Assembly: GCA_037576215.1 (NCBI GenBank)
Contig: JBANDB010000003.1
Location: forward strand, 1,240,001-1,304,000
DNA length: 64,000 bases
Origin: Armillaria gallica
Taxonomy: Eukaryota > Basidiomycota > Agaricomycetes > Agaricales > Physalacriaceae
Direction of reading: 5' to 3'
The notes under the pieces were generated by a model that worked only from the letters and a program-made list of their open reading frames with translations, ran no database searches and had not been told where the DNA came from. Below are positions 45,247 to 56,039 of the stretch, piece by piece. Both the position numbers and the translations under genes were made by a program. The first letter of the stretch is position 1, and each line of letters starts with the position of its first letter.

Positions 45247-46235
45247 ATGAAGCACACAAAGAAATGGGGAAAGGAGAATGATAAGGTTTCTGCCAAGAAG
45301 ACAAAGTCTGGAAAGCCAAAAGGGAGTAAAGAGCCTTCCCCAGCAACTGCCATAGCTCTGATGGATGTCAGCAACAACACTCCCACAATGCCTGGTCCAT
45401 CAGAGCCATTGTATGTCGCCCTGATCTCAATCAACCTGGTTCTCCTGGAACTGTCGCAACCAAATCCCTGGTCATAGGAGTGCAGATCTGTGGTGATAGG
45501 GAGCTTTATGGTAGTGTTCCCCTCACAGGACTGAATGACAACCTCAACCCTTTTTCAGTTCCATCATCCCATCCAGATGCTGGCTGCTTCATCCCACAAG
45601 GTTCCCCCTCCCCTCTCAGTCCTCCGATGTCCATTGCAAAGCCTGTTGCCACTGAGCTATCTGTCATGGACTCATCCGTATCTTCAAAAACTTCAGATGC
45701 TCTTCATCTAGATGAGGAGTTCTGGCCAAGTTGGTTTGAGGATATTTGAACACTTTGGGATGGGTTGGAACTCTCAGGAGAGTGCAGGCTTGTGATGATG
45801 TATCTCACGATTTTGGAGGGTCAGAACAGATTCAAATGAGGCACTGGTAGTGTCGCACTGACCTCTGTGGATCGGCCACCCAAGATTATCTTCTGGATTC
45901 GAAGTGGGAGGAAAATGTTACCTCACAAGCATCTCAGGGACATCATAACGATGGCGGATCACTGGTGGAGATATTGGAAGAGTTTACAGCCAGGTTGGCA
46001 TGGGATCAGTGAGGTTAAAGGACCTATCAGCCATATGCATTGTGATGGGGTGGTCCTCAGTCAGGATTGGGGTAAAGAACTTAGTAAATGTGGGATTAAT
46101 GGAGTGATTACGGTCATTGTGGCACTTTTGTTTTGGGGCTATGCATGTTTGGGAGGAACTCACTGGCAGAAATTCCTTTGGGAGGGGGCTGTTGAAGAGG
46201 TGAAGTGGGTCTTGCAGGGAATAGTAGCCGCTTAG
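45247..46235 (+). pseudogene. Family U1 uncharacterised gene between the two LTR C copies
   Basis: An ATG at 45247 opens a Lys-rich start (KKTKSGKPKGSKEP). From 45480 one frame continues to TAG at 46233-46235, broken only by TGA at about 45747 and 45837. Blocks in order: EEFWPSWFEDI, LWDGLELS, LTILEGQNRFK, RPPKIIFWIRSGRK, ADHWWRYWKSLQPGWHG, DWGKELSKCGINGVITVIVALLFWGYA, and EEVKWVLQGIV. These match the order in the 1-517 relic (WWNHLNP.W, G.QGIVT..FGLFW, VEDV). I recall the family as widespread and of unknown function in Agaricomycetes. The two stops look like CGA- or TGG-to-TGA changes. The N-terminal part from 45247 to 45477 is in a different frame and may be a separate exon. Confidence 0.65.
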
Positions 46236-46699
46236 TTTTTTTGTTTGTGCATGTTGAGTTCTTTTTGTTATGTCTGGCCTGTGTAGAGTGATAGCAGAGT
46301 CTTGCATAGTATAGTGGAAAAGAAGATTACGTAGATACATTTAGTATGTAGCTTAACATAGCGAAATGGTGGGGAAAAATAATGCATAATGTGGGCTAAA
46401 AGCTGGGGGGAAATGGTAGTGTTATAGGGATGAAAATTTTTGTACATAAGTGTTGACAGTCAAAGCTGGACATGAGACTCTGAATGAAAAGCTATGAGGA
46501 GGTTACAGAAAAAGAGGATAAAAACATATACCTAAGGTGGTATGGAGATGTTATTGTGAGGGCAGTTTTTGAAGTGAAAATGGGTGTCCAGAAATAGTAG
46601 AAACCTGGGCATTGATGGTAGGAATGGAGAACAACATTGAAGTGATAGGCACATATGTTTTATGGTCTAAGGGCACCTTGCAGTTGTCGCTCAGGGTGC
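46236..46699. other. 3' flank of the U1 pseudogene
   Basis: No coding signal. AT-rich sequence up to the LTR C start. Confidence 0.5.
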
Positions 46700-47108
46700 T
46701 GACATGCTTGAAAAGTGTTCACATGTGTAATTTCATGAAATGTATCAATACATACATTTTATAAGACCTAGATACCAAGGCAATGAGATATACCTTAGAG
46801 TGCAATGTCCTAAGTGCAGGCAATGCAATACACTGAGTGATGTTCAGTGGAGCACATGGCTTAACTGTAGAGCGATACCATAAGGGTCACACTAAGTCTA
46901 AAGCCCCAGCACTTGACACTGAATATGCTGACAATGCATAGAAGACATATGCTAAGAATAGACCCAGTGAAGCTCAGGAGATAATTGATACTTTGCACAA
47001 CCTTGATCTATGATGCACAAGGCACTGCCATGCCAGGAGCTGGTGCTCTAGACCTCAGAATGTTTAGAATTGAAGTAAGACCAATGTCTCTGACTTCAGC
47101 TGATGTGT

Positions 47109-48821
47109 TGATGAGGCTGGTGACGAGCACCCGTGAAACTTTGCATGGCTTAGCATGAACACACTAAAACACACACTCAACCCCACTAAACTCACACACA
47201 CACAATCTCCTTAAGTGCGGAGGGGAGCAAGGGATTTTAATTTCAATTGCATGCTGACAATATCTCAGTTTATCTCAGCGAGCTCGCTAGAACGATGCAT
47301 GTAACAACATATTTTTCTCAAGCCATTCTCAAATGCTCAATTTCCTTGGAGCTTTTACAAGAGAGCATGGAGTACCATGCAACCCTCAAGGCAAAGTATA
47401 TTTCAATAGCCAGAACACACAGATACACAGATCTGCAAATTGTCCAAATTCGGTCAGTGAGCTTGCTAAGTACGACCTGCCACTAGACCTGATCTGCATG
47501 CGCCGCTGTCTGTCTCTTAGTTGCTAAACCTGACTCCCAAACTCATCATGATTAGAGGCCCTTGGCACTCCCAATCAAGTCACAAATACTCTTAAAAACC
47601 ATCCCTGCAAGTCCTCACACACAGTGTGCTTGCCCTAACAATGGTGCTGCGAGGTCCAACTGCACACACCTGTCACACTTCATGCAACTGCTAGAACAGC
47701 TCAATCTGGCTGATTCCTTTGCAAACTACTCAAGACTTCTACAGAGGCCAACACAGCACAATTTCTCTTTTTACACTGAACCAGAAAAAGAACAGAGCTT
47801 TCTCTCAGATGTATTCCAGCAAACTCTCAAGATGGTGCAGTGTCACTGCCACCAAATCTCTTTCTTATCTCAAGTAAACCGAAGTTTTTATCCAAAATGT
47901 TTCTCTTGTTCTATCTCTCTGTGAGCTCACTAAACTTGTGTTCTAGCTGAGACTTGAAGCTACTAACTCTTACGCATCGCAACAAGTCCAGATCCAAACT
48001 GAAACTTTATTACTTTATGTGGGGGGTAGGTATCTTATTTTACTATGTGAAGTTCTACCTACTTATACTACAGGAGATTGATTATTCCAAATGTTCTTTT
48101 AGTAAGTTACATCCTTTGATGGCTAATAACTCTTCATCCAAACTGGAACAACACTCTTGGCAGAGCACCACTTGGTCCTCCTTTTAGTATCCTCAAAGAG
48201 CTAAGTGATGTCGGCATTGTGCCCCCTAGCAGCAGAGTAGCTCACTGACTTGTACTCAATAGCTGCTTAATCCTCAATCACTGATCACACTTCATATTCA
48301 GCTTTCAGTTCTGCTCTGAAGGTGACAGCGTCATATTCTAGACCCAGTAACCAAGGAATGCTTCAGATGTTGAGCCCGCTCACTATTCCCATCAGCTGAA
48401 GTCTGTTTCTAGGCCATGCCCAGGGTTCTTTTGACTACCCCCATGCATGATATCTTTTCTCTGGATCTCCAGGGACCACGCCTTATAGATTACAGATGCA
48501 TAGTTATCTAAATTAGTCCTAGCCTGCATACAAGTGCATCCCACTGAAAGTTGAATTCTCTATTGCAGATAGATGTTTGTGCAAGCAAGCTGGCTCTTCG
48601 GCCTTATTGTCGTGCATGCTCATAAAGTACAGTGCAACAACAAAGTCCTTATGTTTTAATTCTGTTGCTTCTTTTTCTACCATAGAGCTCTCAACCTCAG
48701 TGACCTTGCTTCTTTGCAAGCCATTTGCACTGTTAGTCCGCTCTCTGTGCTTCTGCTTTGCTAATGTGTAAGGTATGTGAATTCACAAAATTACACCCTT
48801 AGACACGCTGTGGGCATGACA
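47109..48821 (-). mobile_element. Solo LTR, family B (copy 3), nested in LTR C
   Basis: Reverse complement of the copies at 19350 and 36341. In sense orientation the flanks are ACGC and ACAC. The undisturbed LTR C on the left shows the single target ATGC in the same context (CTCAC-ATGC-ATTGGCTGAAG), so the boundaries and the 4-bp duplication are confirmed by an empty site within the same window. Confidence 0.9.
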
Positions 48822-49344
48822 GCGTGTGAGGCCTAGACTATATAACTCTGAGGAGATACTAGGCAATGTCAGTACACATGGATAGTGCAGCTAACCAATG
48901 TCACGCAACTGAGAGACCAGGATCTGGCCCTCAGCTGGAGCCCTGAGTAAGTGCCAAGCAATGGCATGATTATGGTGACATGTGTGGCACCCAGGAAAGG
49001 AAGTTCCACAAGCCAAGAGTTACTATTTAAGGTTGTATTAATTGGTAGAGTGCAGTGTATATAAATACAGTAGTATAGTAATAGTGTACAAGTTTTGGAC
49101 CCCCCTTGTTGGAGCATGAAAGCTCTCAGCTTAGTGATCTAGCTTCAGGATTAGTTTGTAGCTTTGAGCAAGAGAATAGACCTTTTATTGATAATATTTG
49201 AGTGACTTGAGTAGCGTGCGAGGTGTAGAAAGCTAGTGTGGGACTTGTGTACTGTTTGAGGGATTGGTTGACTTGCGCTCTAATCTGAGAATAAGAGATT
49301 TGTGTCATTGCGGATGTGCTCTTGAGTTTTGAGGTTTTCTTATG

Positions 49345-49510
49345 ATGCGTGGTGCTACAGGTGGCAGAGGTTCAAACCCTTTGGCTTGTTGGATAGGGTT
49401 TATTTGGTTATTGTGTCTCTGGATCGCATAGGTTCAAACCCTGTGGGTCTATGATCAGTTTTGGAAGCTTGAGCACATGGGTTCAAATCCTGTGGCTTGA
49501 GTGGATGTGT
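49345..49510 (+). repeat. Tandem tRNA T-arm/B-box-like motifs (three units)
   Basis: GGTTCAAACCC or close variants at about 49369, 49431 and 49480 on the plus strand. The flanking words (GGCAGAG before, TTTGGCTTG after) recall the 3' half of a tRNA, but no cloverleaf can be drawn. Confidence 0.75.
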
Positions 49511-49923
49511 TTTGAAGGGTTTCTGCTTAGAGCACAAGCTTTAAGTTGTGTTTAGGGTGTGTTTAAGTTCTTTGTGATCACCTGTGGGTGTCGTGCGAGG
49601 CTTATTGAGGGTTTTGTTGGTGTGTGGCAACATGTTGTGTATTGTAGTACACCTTGCCTTGAGGCCCGGCAACATCTGTCACCTCTCTTGTTATAAAAGC
49701 CTTTGGACTTAGAGAGATCTAGATACCCTACGAACGCTATTGCTATATGTGTGTATCATATATTCTGAGAGTTTAGTTGTATTGCTTCAATCTGCTTCTA
49801 TTGCATAATATCCCCCCAAAAACTTTGAGGGTTTGTGTGTGTAGTGTTGGGTGTGAGTGTGATCAGTGTCTTCAATGCTGTTGTGTTTCTAGCCTATCCA
49901 CACAGAGTCTCTTTATCAGGTAC

Positions 49924-50168
49924 ACTGGTGTCATCCTTGTCATTGTCAGCCTCACCACAAGGGAGGGCTCTTGAGTTCCTCTCCTTCTTGTCTGCACAAT
50001 CACATCAGTCCATATCATGAACATAGGCCACACAGCAGTGCACCATAGCAAGTTTCGACCCAATCCTCAAACAATTTGACAACTTTCTGGTACAACTTCA
50101 GTCTTGCCTCAGGGAATATCATAGGTTTTGGGGAATGGTCATATCCTGCATACATACTAGTGTATCAT
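49924..50168. other. No recognised gene
   Basis: Short spacer between LTR C and the U3 relic; nothing recognised. Confidence 0.4.
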
Positions 50169-50660
50169 ATTAGATCAAGAAAGGCTGGATGGAAAACGAC
50201 AAAACATATGAGATAACATTAATCTGACCACCCTTTTGAGGTTCCGGTCCAGCCAAGTAAAAAGACACATGCATATTCAACATGGCCCCCAGCTTGTTTA
50301 AAAACAGGGCCAGCATCTCTGGCAATTCATCTATTATGCTGCCCAAGGGCATGTCAGTTCAAAAATGGCTCTCTAACTCTGTTGGAACATCTCATACTGT
50401 TGAGTTTCTGATGGATTGAGACACTTGCCAGCATCCGCATTCGCTTGAGCCAAAGCATCGCAAGCTAACAGTCCCTCCCCTTTCACCAGCTGCTCATACT
50501 TCTTTTGCACAGTCTTCAGTTGCACCGCAAAACACTCATGCATGAACACCAATGATGATCCAATCTTACCGTGACCAGCATCCCCTACTTTCTGTTGCAT
50601 TTCTGGCTTCAACTCTTTGTGGTGATCTTTTGCCCATTGTTCTGCCACTGTGTTAGCTCA
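50169..50660 (-). pseudogene. Family U3 uncharacterised gene relic
   Basis: The minus frame 50648-50373 reads AEQWAKDHHKELKPEMQQ, then SSLVFMHECFAVQL, then ALAQANADAGKCLNPSETQQ. A second frame (50352-50170) reads DELPEMLALFLNKLGAMLN, then FYLAGPEPQKGGQINVIS. The AEQW...AGPEP..GG pattern recalls another uncharacterised Agaricomycete family that often sits among transposons; that is memory, not a search. A frameshift separates the two parts. The family A LTR at 50673 lies immediately upstream, 13 bp away, and may have cut off the 5' exons. Further 5' sequence is not recognisable beyond 52320. Confidence 0.45.
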
Positions 50661-50672
50661 TGTTTGTGACGT

Positions 50673-52320
50673 TGATGAGCCTCCAGGCTCTGTACGCTCA
50701 GAATTCGCGGATTTAGCCATCCATCACCCAATACCTTCGAAACAACGCCATTATAACCCTCACACACTCCATAACACTGCCAACTCTCGATAATACCATG
50801 GATTTTTGCAGTATAAGCCACATATATTCAGATCCAGTCCTAAAACTATGACATCCACTCCTCACGCACTCCGTTATCCTTCCCAGCTCGCCTCGCATCA
50901 CAATTACCATATCCCATCATGGCAAGGCACCTTTGATCGACAATCATCCTAAAACGGGGTTGCTATATCACTCAGAAGCACTAGTTGATGTGCCCATCAA
51001 TCATTTAATGAAATGACATGATTGACGCGAGTACCCTCCCAGCTACAATAATTACAGCTATGGCAACTATAGACTGCATTTACTAAGGCTGTTACAGTGC
51101 CAAGACTTCGAATTATCGTTGCCCCACGCATACACCTCAGCACGGCAACTGCAGCTCAATAATCCGCAGCTACACAGCACCTTATGATCCGCTCATTGCT
51201 CAATAAAACCACATGGTTCGCATCCATACATGGCAACGTCAAAGACTTGCTGTTACTTTAGAACCACAGATACCATATGTTTACTATGGCTATTACAAAA
51301 GCCAAGGACTTACAGCCTTACTAAGGCTCTGAAGAATATTCTATTTATAAAATCATACTTGTAGTATAAAAACTAGGTAGAAACCGCATTTTTAGAGCCA
51401 GTTCTTACCCAGTTGACGAGGCTACGGCATTACCAGTCAGCTACAGTTACTCCAAGTTATTCCCCACTGCTTGCTTTACTCTTTAAACATTGTTGGTTGC
51501 ATCAATACATGAAATCTTGTGTCAATAACTTGCTTTTGTCTTTTAATGCCACAACATCGCTTCACTTTCACCACATAGGATTGTTTCATTGCTTTCACCT
51601 TCTACATTGCCATTGTTTTCATCGCCCAGTTCAGTATTGCCTCTGTGTAGGCCCAGTTCAGCTCCATAGGATCACCCTTGTCTTTATCATTGTTCGAAGT
51701 TGCCATGCATCTATTGCCGCAGCACCCCACTCAGCACCTCAGTTGCTACGATTTCTACCAGTTTCTTGCAGTCTCTGTACGTTTATTGCTATTGTTTCGA
51801 CTCACAATATTAGGTACACCCCAAGCCATGTTTACTAGGCTATTTCGACGTCTTCTAGTCCATTGCCACGATTACTAGAGCATCGCAACATTTTCTAGTC
51901 CCTCCCCACGTTTTCTAGTCCCTCCCCACGTTTTCCAGTCCCTCCCCACGTTTTCTTGACCGTTGCTACGATTTCTAGCGCATTGCTATGATTTCTAGAC
52001 CTATTTTCGTGGTCTCTAGATCATTTTCGCAGTTTCTATTGCGGTTTCTTGGTATTGAAGTCATACCAGATTCCATCCCATCTTGTTTATCGAGATCCTT
52101 CCCGGCTTACAGCCAACGTCTATTAGTACTCCTTGACCAAGAGTACTACTTCGCTGACTTAAAGTCGCAGTGTATCTTGTGTTATTGAGGAATTGACCGC
52201 ACAGAGGTGCACCGAACCACTCGTAAACACATTGCCTTGATTGCTGTGTTGCTACATTAATTGCCTAAGCTCCCTCCGAGTTTTGGGTGTTGCCGTTGCC
52301 ACGGAAGTCTAGGCTCATCA
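50673..52320 (+). mobile_element. Solo LTR, family A (copy 3)
   Basis: Ends TGATGAGCCT and AGGCTCATCA. Flanked by perfect ACGT duplications (50669-50672 and 52321-52324), the clearest target-site duplication in the window. Nearly identical to 38382-40090 but about 60 bp shorter because its internal minisatellite has fewer units. Confidence 0.93.
51855..51990 (+). repeat. Minisatellite in LTR A (short allele)
   Basis: About six units of the CCCTCCCCACGTTTTCTAGT type; compare with the longer array at 39550-39790. Confidence 0.8.
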
Positions 52321-52339
52321 ACGTCTTGATGCCCACAAT

Positions 52340-53150
52340 GTTGCATAGCAGGAGAAACACTCATACATCCAATATGCACATGTATCTGTGGATCAGGATG
52401 GATCAGGAGGGTAGTTAGAATTGAGTCATATATAACATTGAATATTTAACAACCCTTTTGCTGTTCAAGACAACATAGTGGTGTCTGAAGAGGAAAGAAT
52501 ATTCAAAAAGCATAGAAATCAAAGAAATTGCCATTAAATAGACATTGTCTAAAGCCTATTGTACTCCAGTACTCAATAATGTATATGCTTATATACTATC
52601 AATCAATAATTGAACATCCCAAAGATTTTTAGGCCCTTGGAGTCGGTGATTTGAGCAGAGAATGAATCCTGAGTCTTCATTCTGTTCACTCAATCACTGC
52701 AGTCTGATGAACCGAGCAGCAATCAAGTGGCTGTGCCACTTCTCTCACTGTCTTTTACTACCACATCAAAGATGATGTGGCCTATCTACTTGCTCAACAG
52801 CCCTCTTGTGTGCAAAGAAACAGTATATAATCATTTTTCTAAGTTCTATTATTCTTTTCAGATTGTTTTTATGCATCTGGTGGCCACAAGAGCCCCAGAT
52901 AGCACCCATTACACCCTGTCCACCCCCCCACCTCTGTGTTGGTCCTCAAACTACCTGTAGGACTATACAACAAGTGACATGGCGTTCACTTTTGATGATG
53001 GTGATGATGCTTTGGCCCATAGACACCCCCAATACCACAAATATGCCCCCCATCCCCATTTCCACTGACCCAGCCCAGCTCACATCCACATTGAGGACAA
53101 TCACTGTTGGGCATGAGATTTGTATGCTTTCCTGACTTCAAATATGCCTG
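52340..53150. repeat. Family D segmental repeat (paralogue of 30180-31050)
   Basis: Ordered, direct-orientation match to the 30-kb copy, including GAGCAGCAATCAAGTGGCTG and GCATCTGGTGGCCACAAGAG. Ends are not sharp and no duplication was seen, so this looks like a segmental duplication or an old element. Confidence 0.6.
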
Positions 53151-53660
53151 GAGATTTCATATCACCTACCATCTGCATGTAGGAGGGCATAGTGCTCACA
53201 AATGGAGGATGAGGATGACAATGATAAATTTGCTACATTTGGAGTGACTTCATCACCCCCATTATTAACCACTGGGAATCCAATGGTGTACACCATTTCT
53301 CTCTCCATAATCGCCATTGAGCTGTTGTTGCCTCTGACCTGCCACTTATTTTACCTTGCATATGCACAATTCCCCTGCCTACAGCCCAACGAACTCGTAT
53401 CCCATTGAGTAAGGACCTCACCTTGCTGATGGTGCTATCTCTGCCCCTTCCAGGCTTGCCAACACCCCACTGCAAAGTGTACAATGGCAGATTTTTTTTT
53501 TGGCATATTCCATATGCTACTATATTGTTGTATTACCTATAACTTGGTGTTTACATATGGCATCTTAGTATACCTGTTACAGTCCCTAATGTAATAATAC
53601 ATTCAAGAGGTGTTCAATGCTCCTTGGAATCATTTATTTTTTGTGCGTTGTACTGATGTC
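53151..53660. other. No recognised gene
   Basis: An open frame at 53202-53408 plus has a hydrophobic middle (ISLSIIAIELLLPL) like the other family D segments. No firm product. Confidence 0.3.
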
Positions 53661-53662
53661 TA

Positions 53663-54294
53663 CAGTGATCACCCGGTCCTTTGTACACTACCATTCCTTT
53701 GTACACTAGGATATAACATCTCTTTTTGTGCCACAATGGTGGCAATTTTATTTTTATTTTCTCAAGCACAGTATAGGCTATCATACTATCAACAAAAATC
53801 AAGTCAAATAGCCATGTATCTGTCAGGAAAAAATCAAAGGTGAAGGATATGAAATTTGGCAAAACACAAATACAGGTTTAGAGCAAAGTACAGGCACTGG
53901 GATGCATATAGGAGTGTTTTAAATTGTTTATATAGTTATAATGATGAATTTCTCCTGTGGGGCTATGGGCCAGAGATCAGTCGTTGTGGTACTATAGGCA
54001 AAACAAGCCAGAAACTCTCGTCGGAACCATGAGAAATGTGTCCAAATCAGGAAACAGTGGCCCAAATTTGGCACACGGAAACCGGTGTACAAAGATTCTG
54101 GTAACCGGAAAATATGGGCCTTCCTCGAAAAAATTCACCACACCATCAAATCATCATCAAATAACCTGAAAATTAGAATCTATACTCTTGAGCATATGCT
54201 AAACACTATGGTATACTTTGTAGGATGAAATCTATTGAGGGAAGCTTAAATAACCACCAGAAATTTGCCTGTACAAAGGACTGGGTGATCACTG
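53663..54294. mobile_element. Tc1/mariner-type MITE, 632 bp
   Basis: Inverted ends of about 25 bp beginning CAGTGATCACCC and running to TCCTTTGTACA, with one G/A mismatch. Each end is bounded by TA (53661-53662 and 54295-54296). TA target sites with CAGT-type ends are characteristic of the Tc1/mariner superfamily. There is no transposase frame, so it is non-autonomous. A block at about 54035-54095 (reversed) is shared with the repeats at 14460 and 17775. Confidence 0.82.
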
Positions 54295-54296
54295 TA

Positions 54297-56030
54297 ATAT
54301 TTAAAGGTAATCCAATGTGAGCACATTGCATCCATCTTCCCTTGTGCACACTCCATTGGGCATTGTACAGTACCTCATTGAGTATATTTTTCTGTCCTCA
54401 TATCAGGTTCTGTGTGCCTGATTACTGAGCACAAGGATGGAGGTTTTTTGGCACTGCAATGATTCTGTGTGATGCCAAATTTGGGTGTGGCAGTGGCTGA
54501 CTAAGCATTGCCAGTCTGATTTTTTTTTTTTTTTCAATGAGCCTCTGAGGGAATATCAGGATTTAAGGCATAATCACCTGTATTGGGTGGCCTTTTAGCA
54601 GTAATTGCCACAGCAAGTAGTGCTATTTTAACCATTGTTATTATCCATGCTATTGGGCTAGAGCTGTATGGATATATCCATGGCATTTGAGCTAGAGATG
54701 CATCCACCTGTGAGTGGTGGAGATGAATGTGTAGGAGGCAGAGACCGAGAACAGCGCTGCACCTTAGAATAGTTGTTTGTTCTTGACCTAACAGCTTGAA
54801 AATGTCATCATTATGCCAAAGAACTCACCTGAGAGTGTTCTGGGGTCCTCAACTGTGATTAGTGAAAAAAATAGCATTTGATTTGGGTAACTGGAGATGG
54901 CCCATGTACTAGAATACAGTCAAATTGTCCAATTCCCCCCAGCCCGAAATGACATTTCTCCTTGCTAATTACCATAAGTCTCCAATCCCACTCACCTAGT
55001 CACAGCCATCTCCTCAATACCATAGCAACTCTCAAATATTGGTGACAAAGTGATGATGGTTGTTGAACATGGTCAAATCTGGAGTCAACTCTTCAGAGAT
55101 TGCTAGCATGGCTCATCACAAGCTCTACCTGTGACTTGAGCAACCAAAATGAATTAAATCAAATGAAAGGCTCACATTCTGATGCTGGACAACTGTTGTA
55201 GGGGGTTTGGGCCAATGAGAAAACCATTTCTCAAAAAGTGCCTCCAAAAAAGCTGGTGTGGTGACAGTATGAAGTGCAGCCTCAAAAGCTGAACCTCGAC
55301 AACAAAGCCAGTGGACTTGGCATGGGATATAAGTGCACTGAAAGTGGGGATATGGTAAAATTGTCTGACTTGGGATGAAAGGTACTCACTGGAGCATAAT
55401 TGTCACCAAGATTCATCAGAGTAGGGTTGGTGGCTGCTGGTGCTGAGGACATTCTCTATTAAAGACTGGTCCCTGGAAGCAAGAGTCAGAGAGGATGGTG
55501 GGAGTTGACTAATAAGCATGTACAATTCGCTGTATTTGCATTAATATTCCAAAGAGTTCCAAACAGCTGGACAAAGGAGGAATCATAGTACGTCATAGAA
55601 AGGATAACAATGCAAGAGTGGGAGAGAAGATGGAGGTGACAGAAATAATGACAAACAGAATGAAAGATATGTCATGATGAGAAAATGGCATAAATACCAA
55701 TAGTCATGAGTCTGTCTAGGCTAGATTTATGTGACCACATTGACAAGCACATTCTGGTCCAGACTCAGTCTCCCGCCTCGACTGATATGTGATGAGAAGA
55801 CACAAGCTGTACTGTGTTGATGAACAGGATGTCTGGAATGACATTGGTATCACTCACTCCTGACACACCAAACTTGGTAAAGGCCAGAATCCTGTCATAA
55901 CCCAGGTTGCTGCATGACCCAACAAACACTTTATGGCCTGTCATACAGCATATATGATACCAGATTCTATGATTGATCAGGTTCACCTCATGGATAGCAA
56001 TCTCTTCTTACCAGAACCACTCCCAGTAAG
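54297..56030. other. No recognised gene
   Basis: Contains a T run at about 54521-54534. Frames are short. This may hold the non-coding 5' part of the KDZ element, but I could not find its terminal inverted repeat. Confidence 0.35.
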
Positions 56031-56039
56031 AAAAGCATG

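Larger units (their letters stand above)
46700..49918 (+). mobile_element. Solo LTR, family C, right copy, split by a nested family B LTR
   Basis: Starts TGACATGCTTG and ends CTCTTTATCA. Flanked by GGTGC (46695-46699) and GGTAC (49919-49923), a 5-bp duplication with one transition. Removing the insert at 47109-48821 plus its 4-bp duplication leaves about 1.5 kb, shorter than the left copy chiefly because the tandem motif array has two fewer units. Confidence 0.78.

Noticed and set aside
43502..49918. A single DNA transposon with giant terminal inverted repeats
   Set aside because: Each arm has TG...CA ends like an LTR, and the right arm has its own 5-bp duplication, so two separate insertions are more likely.
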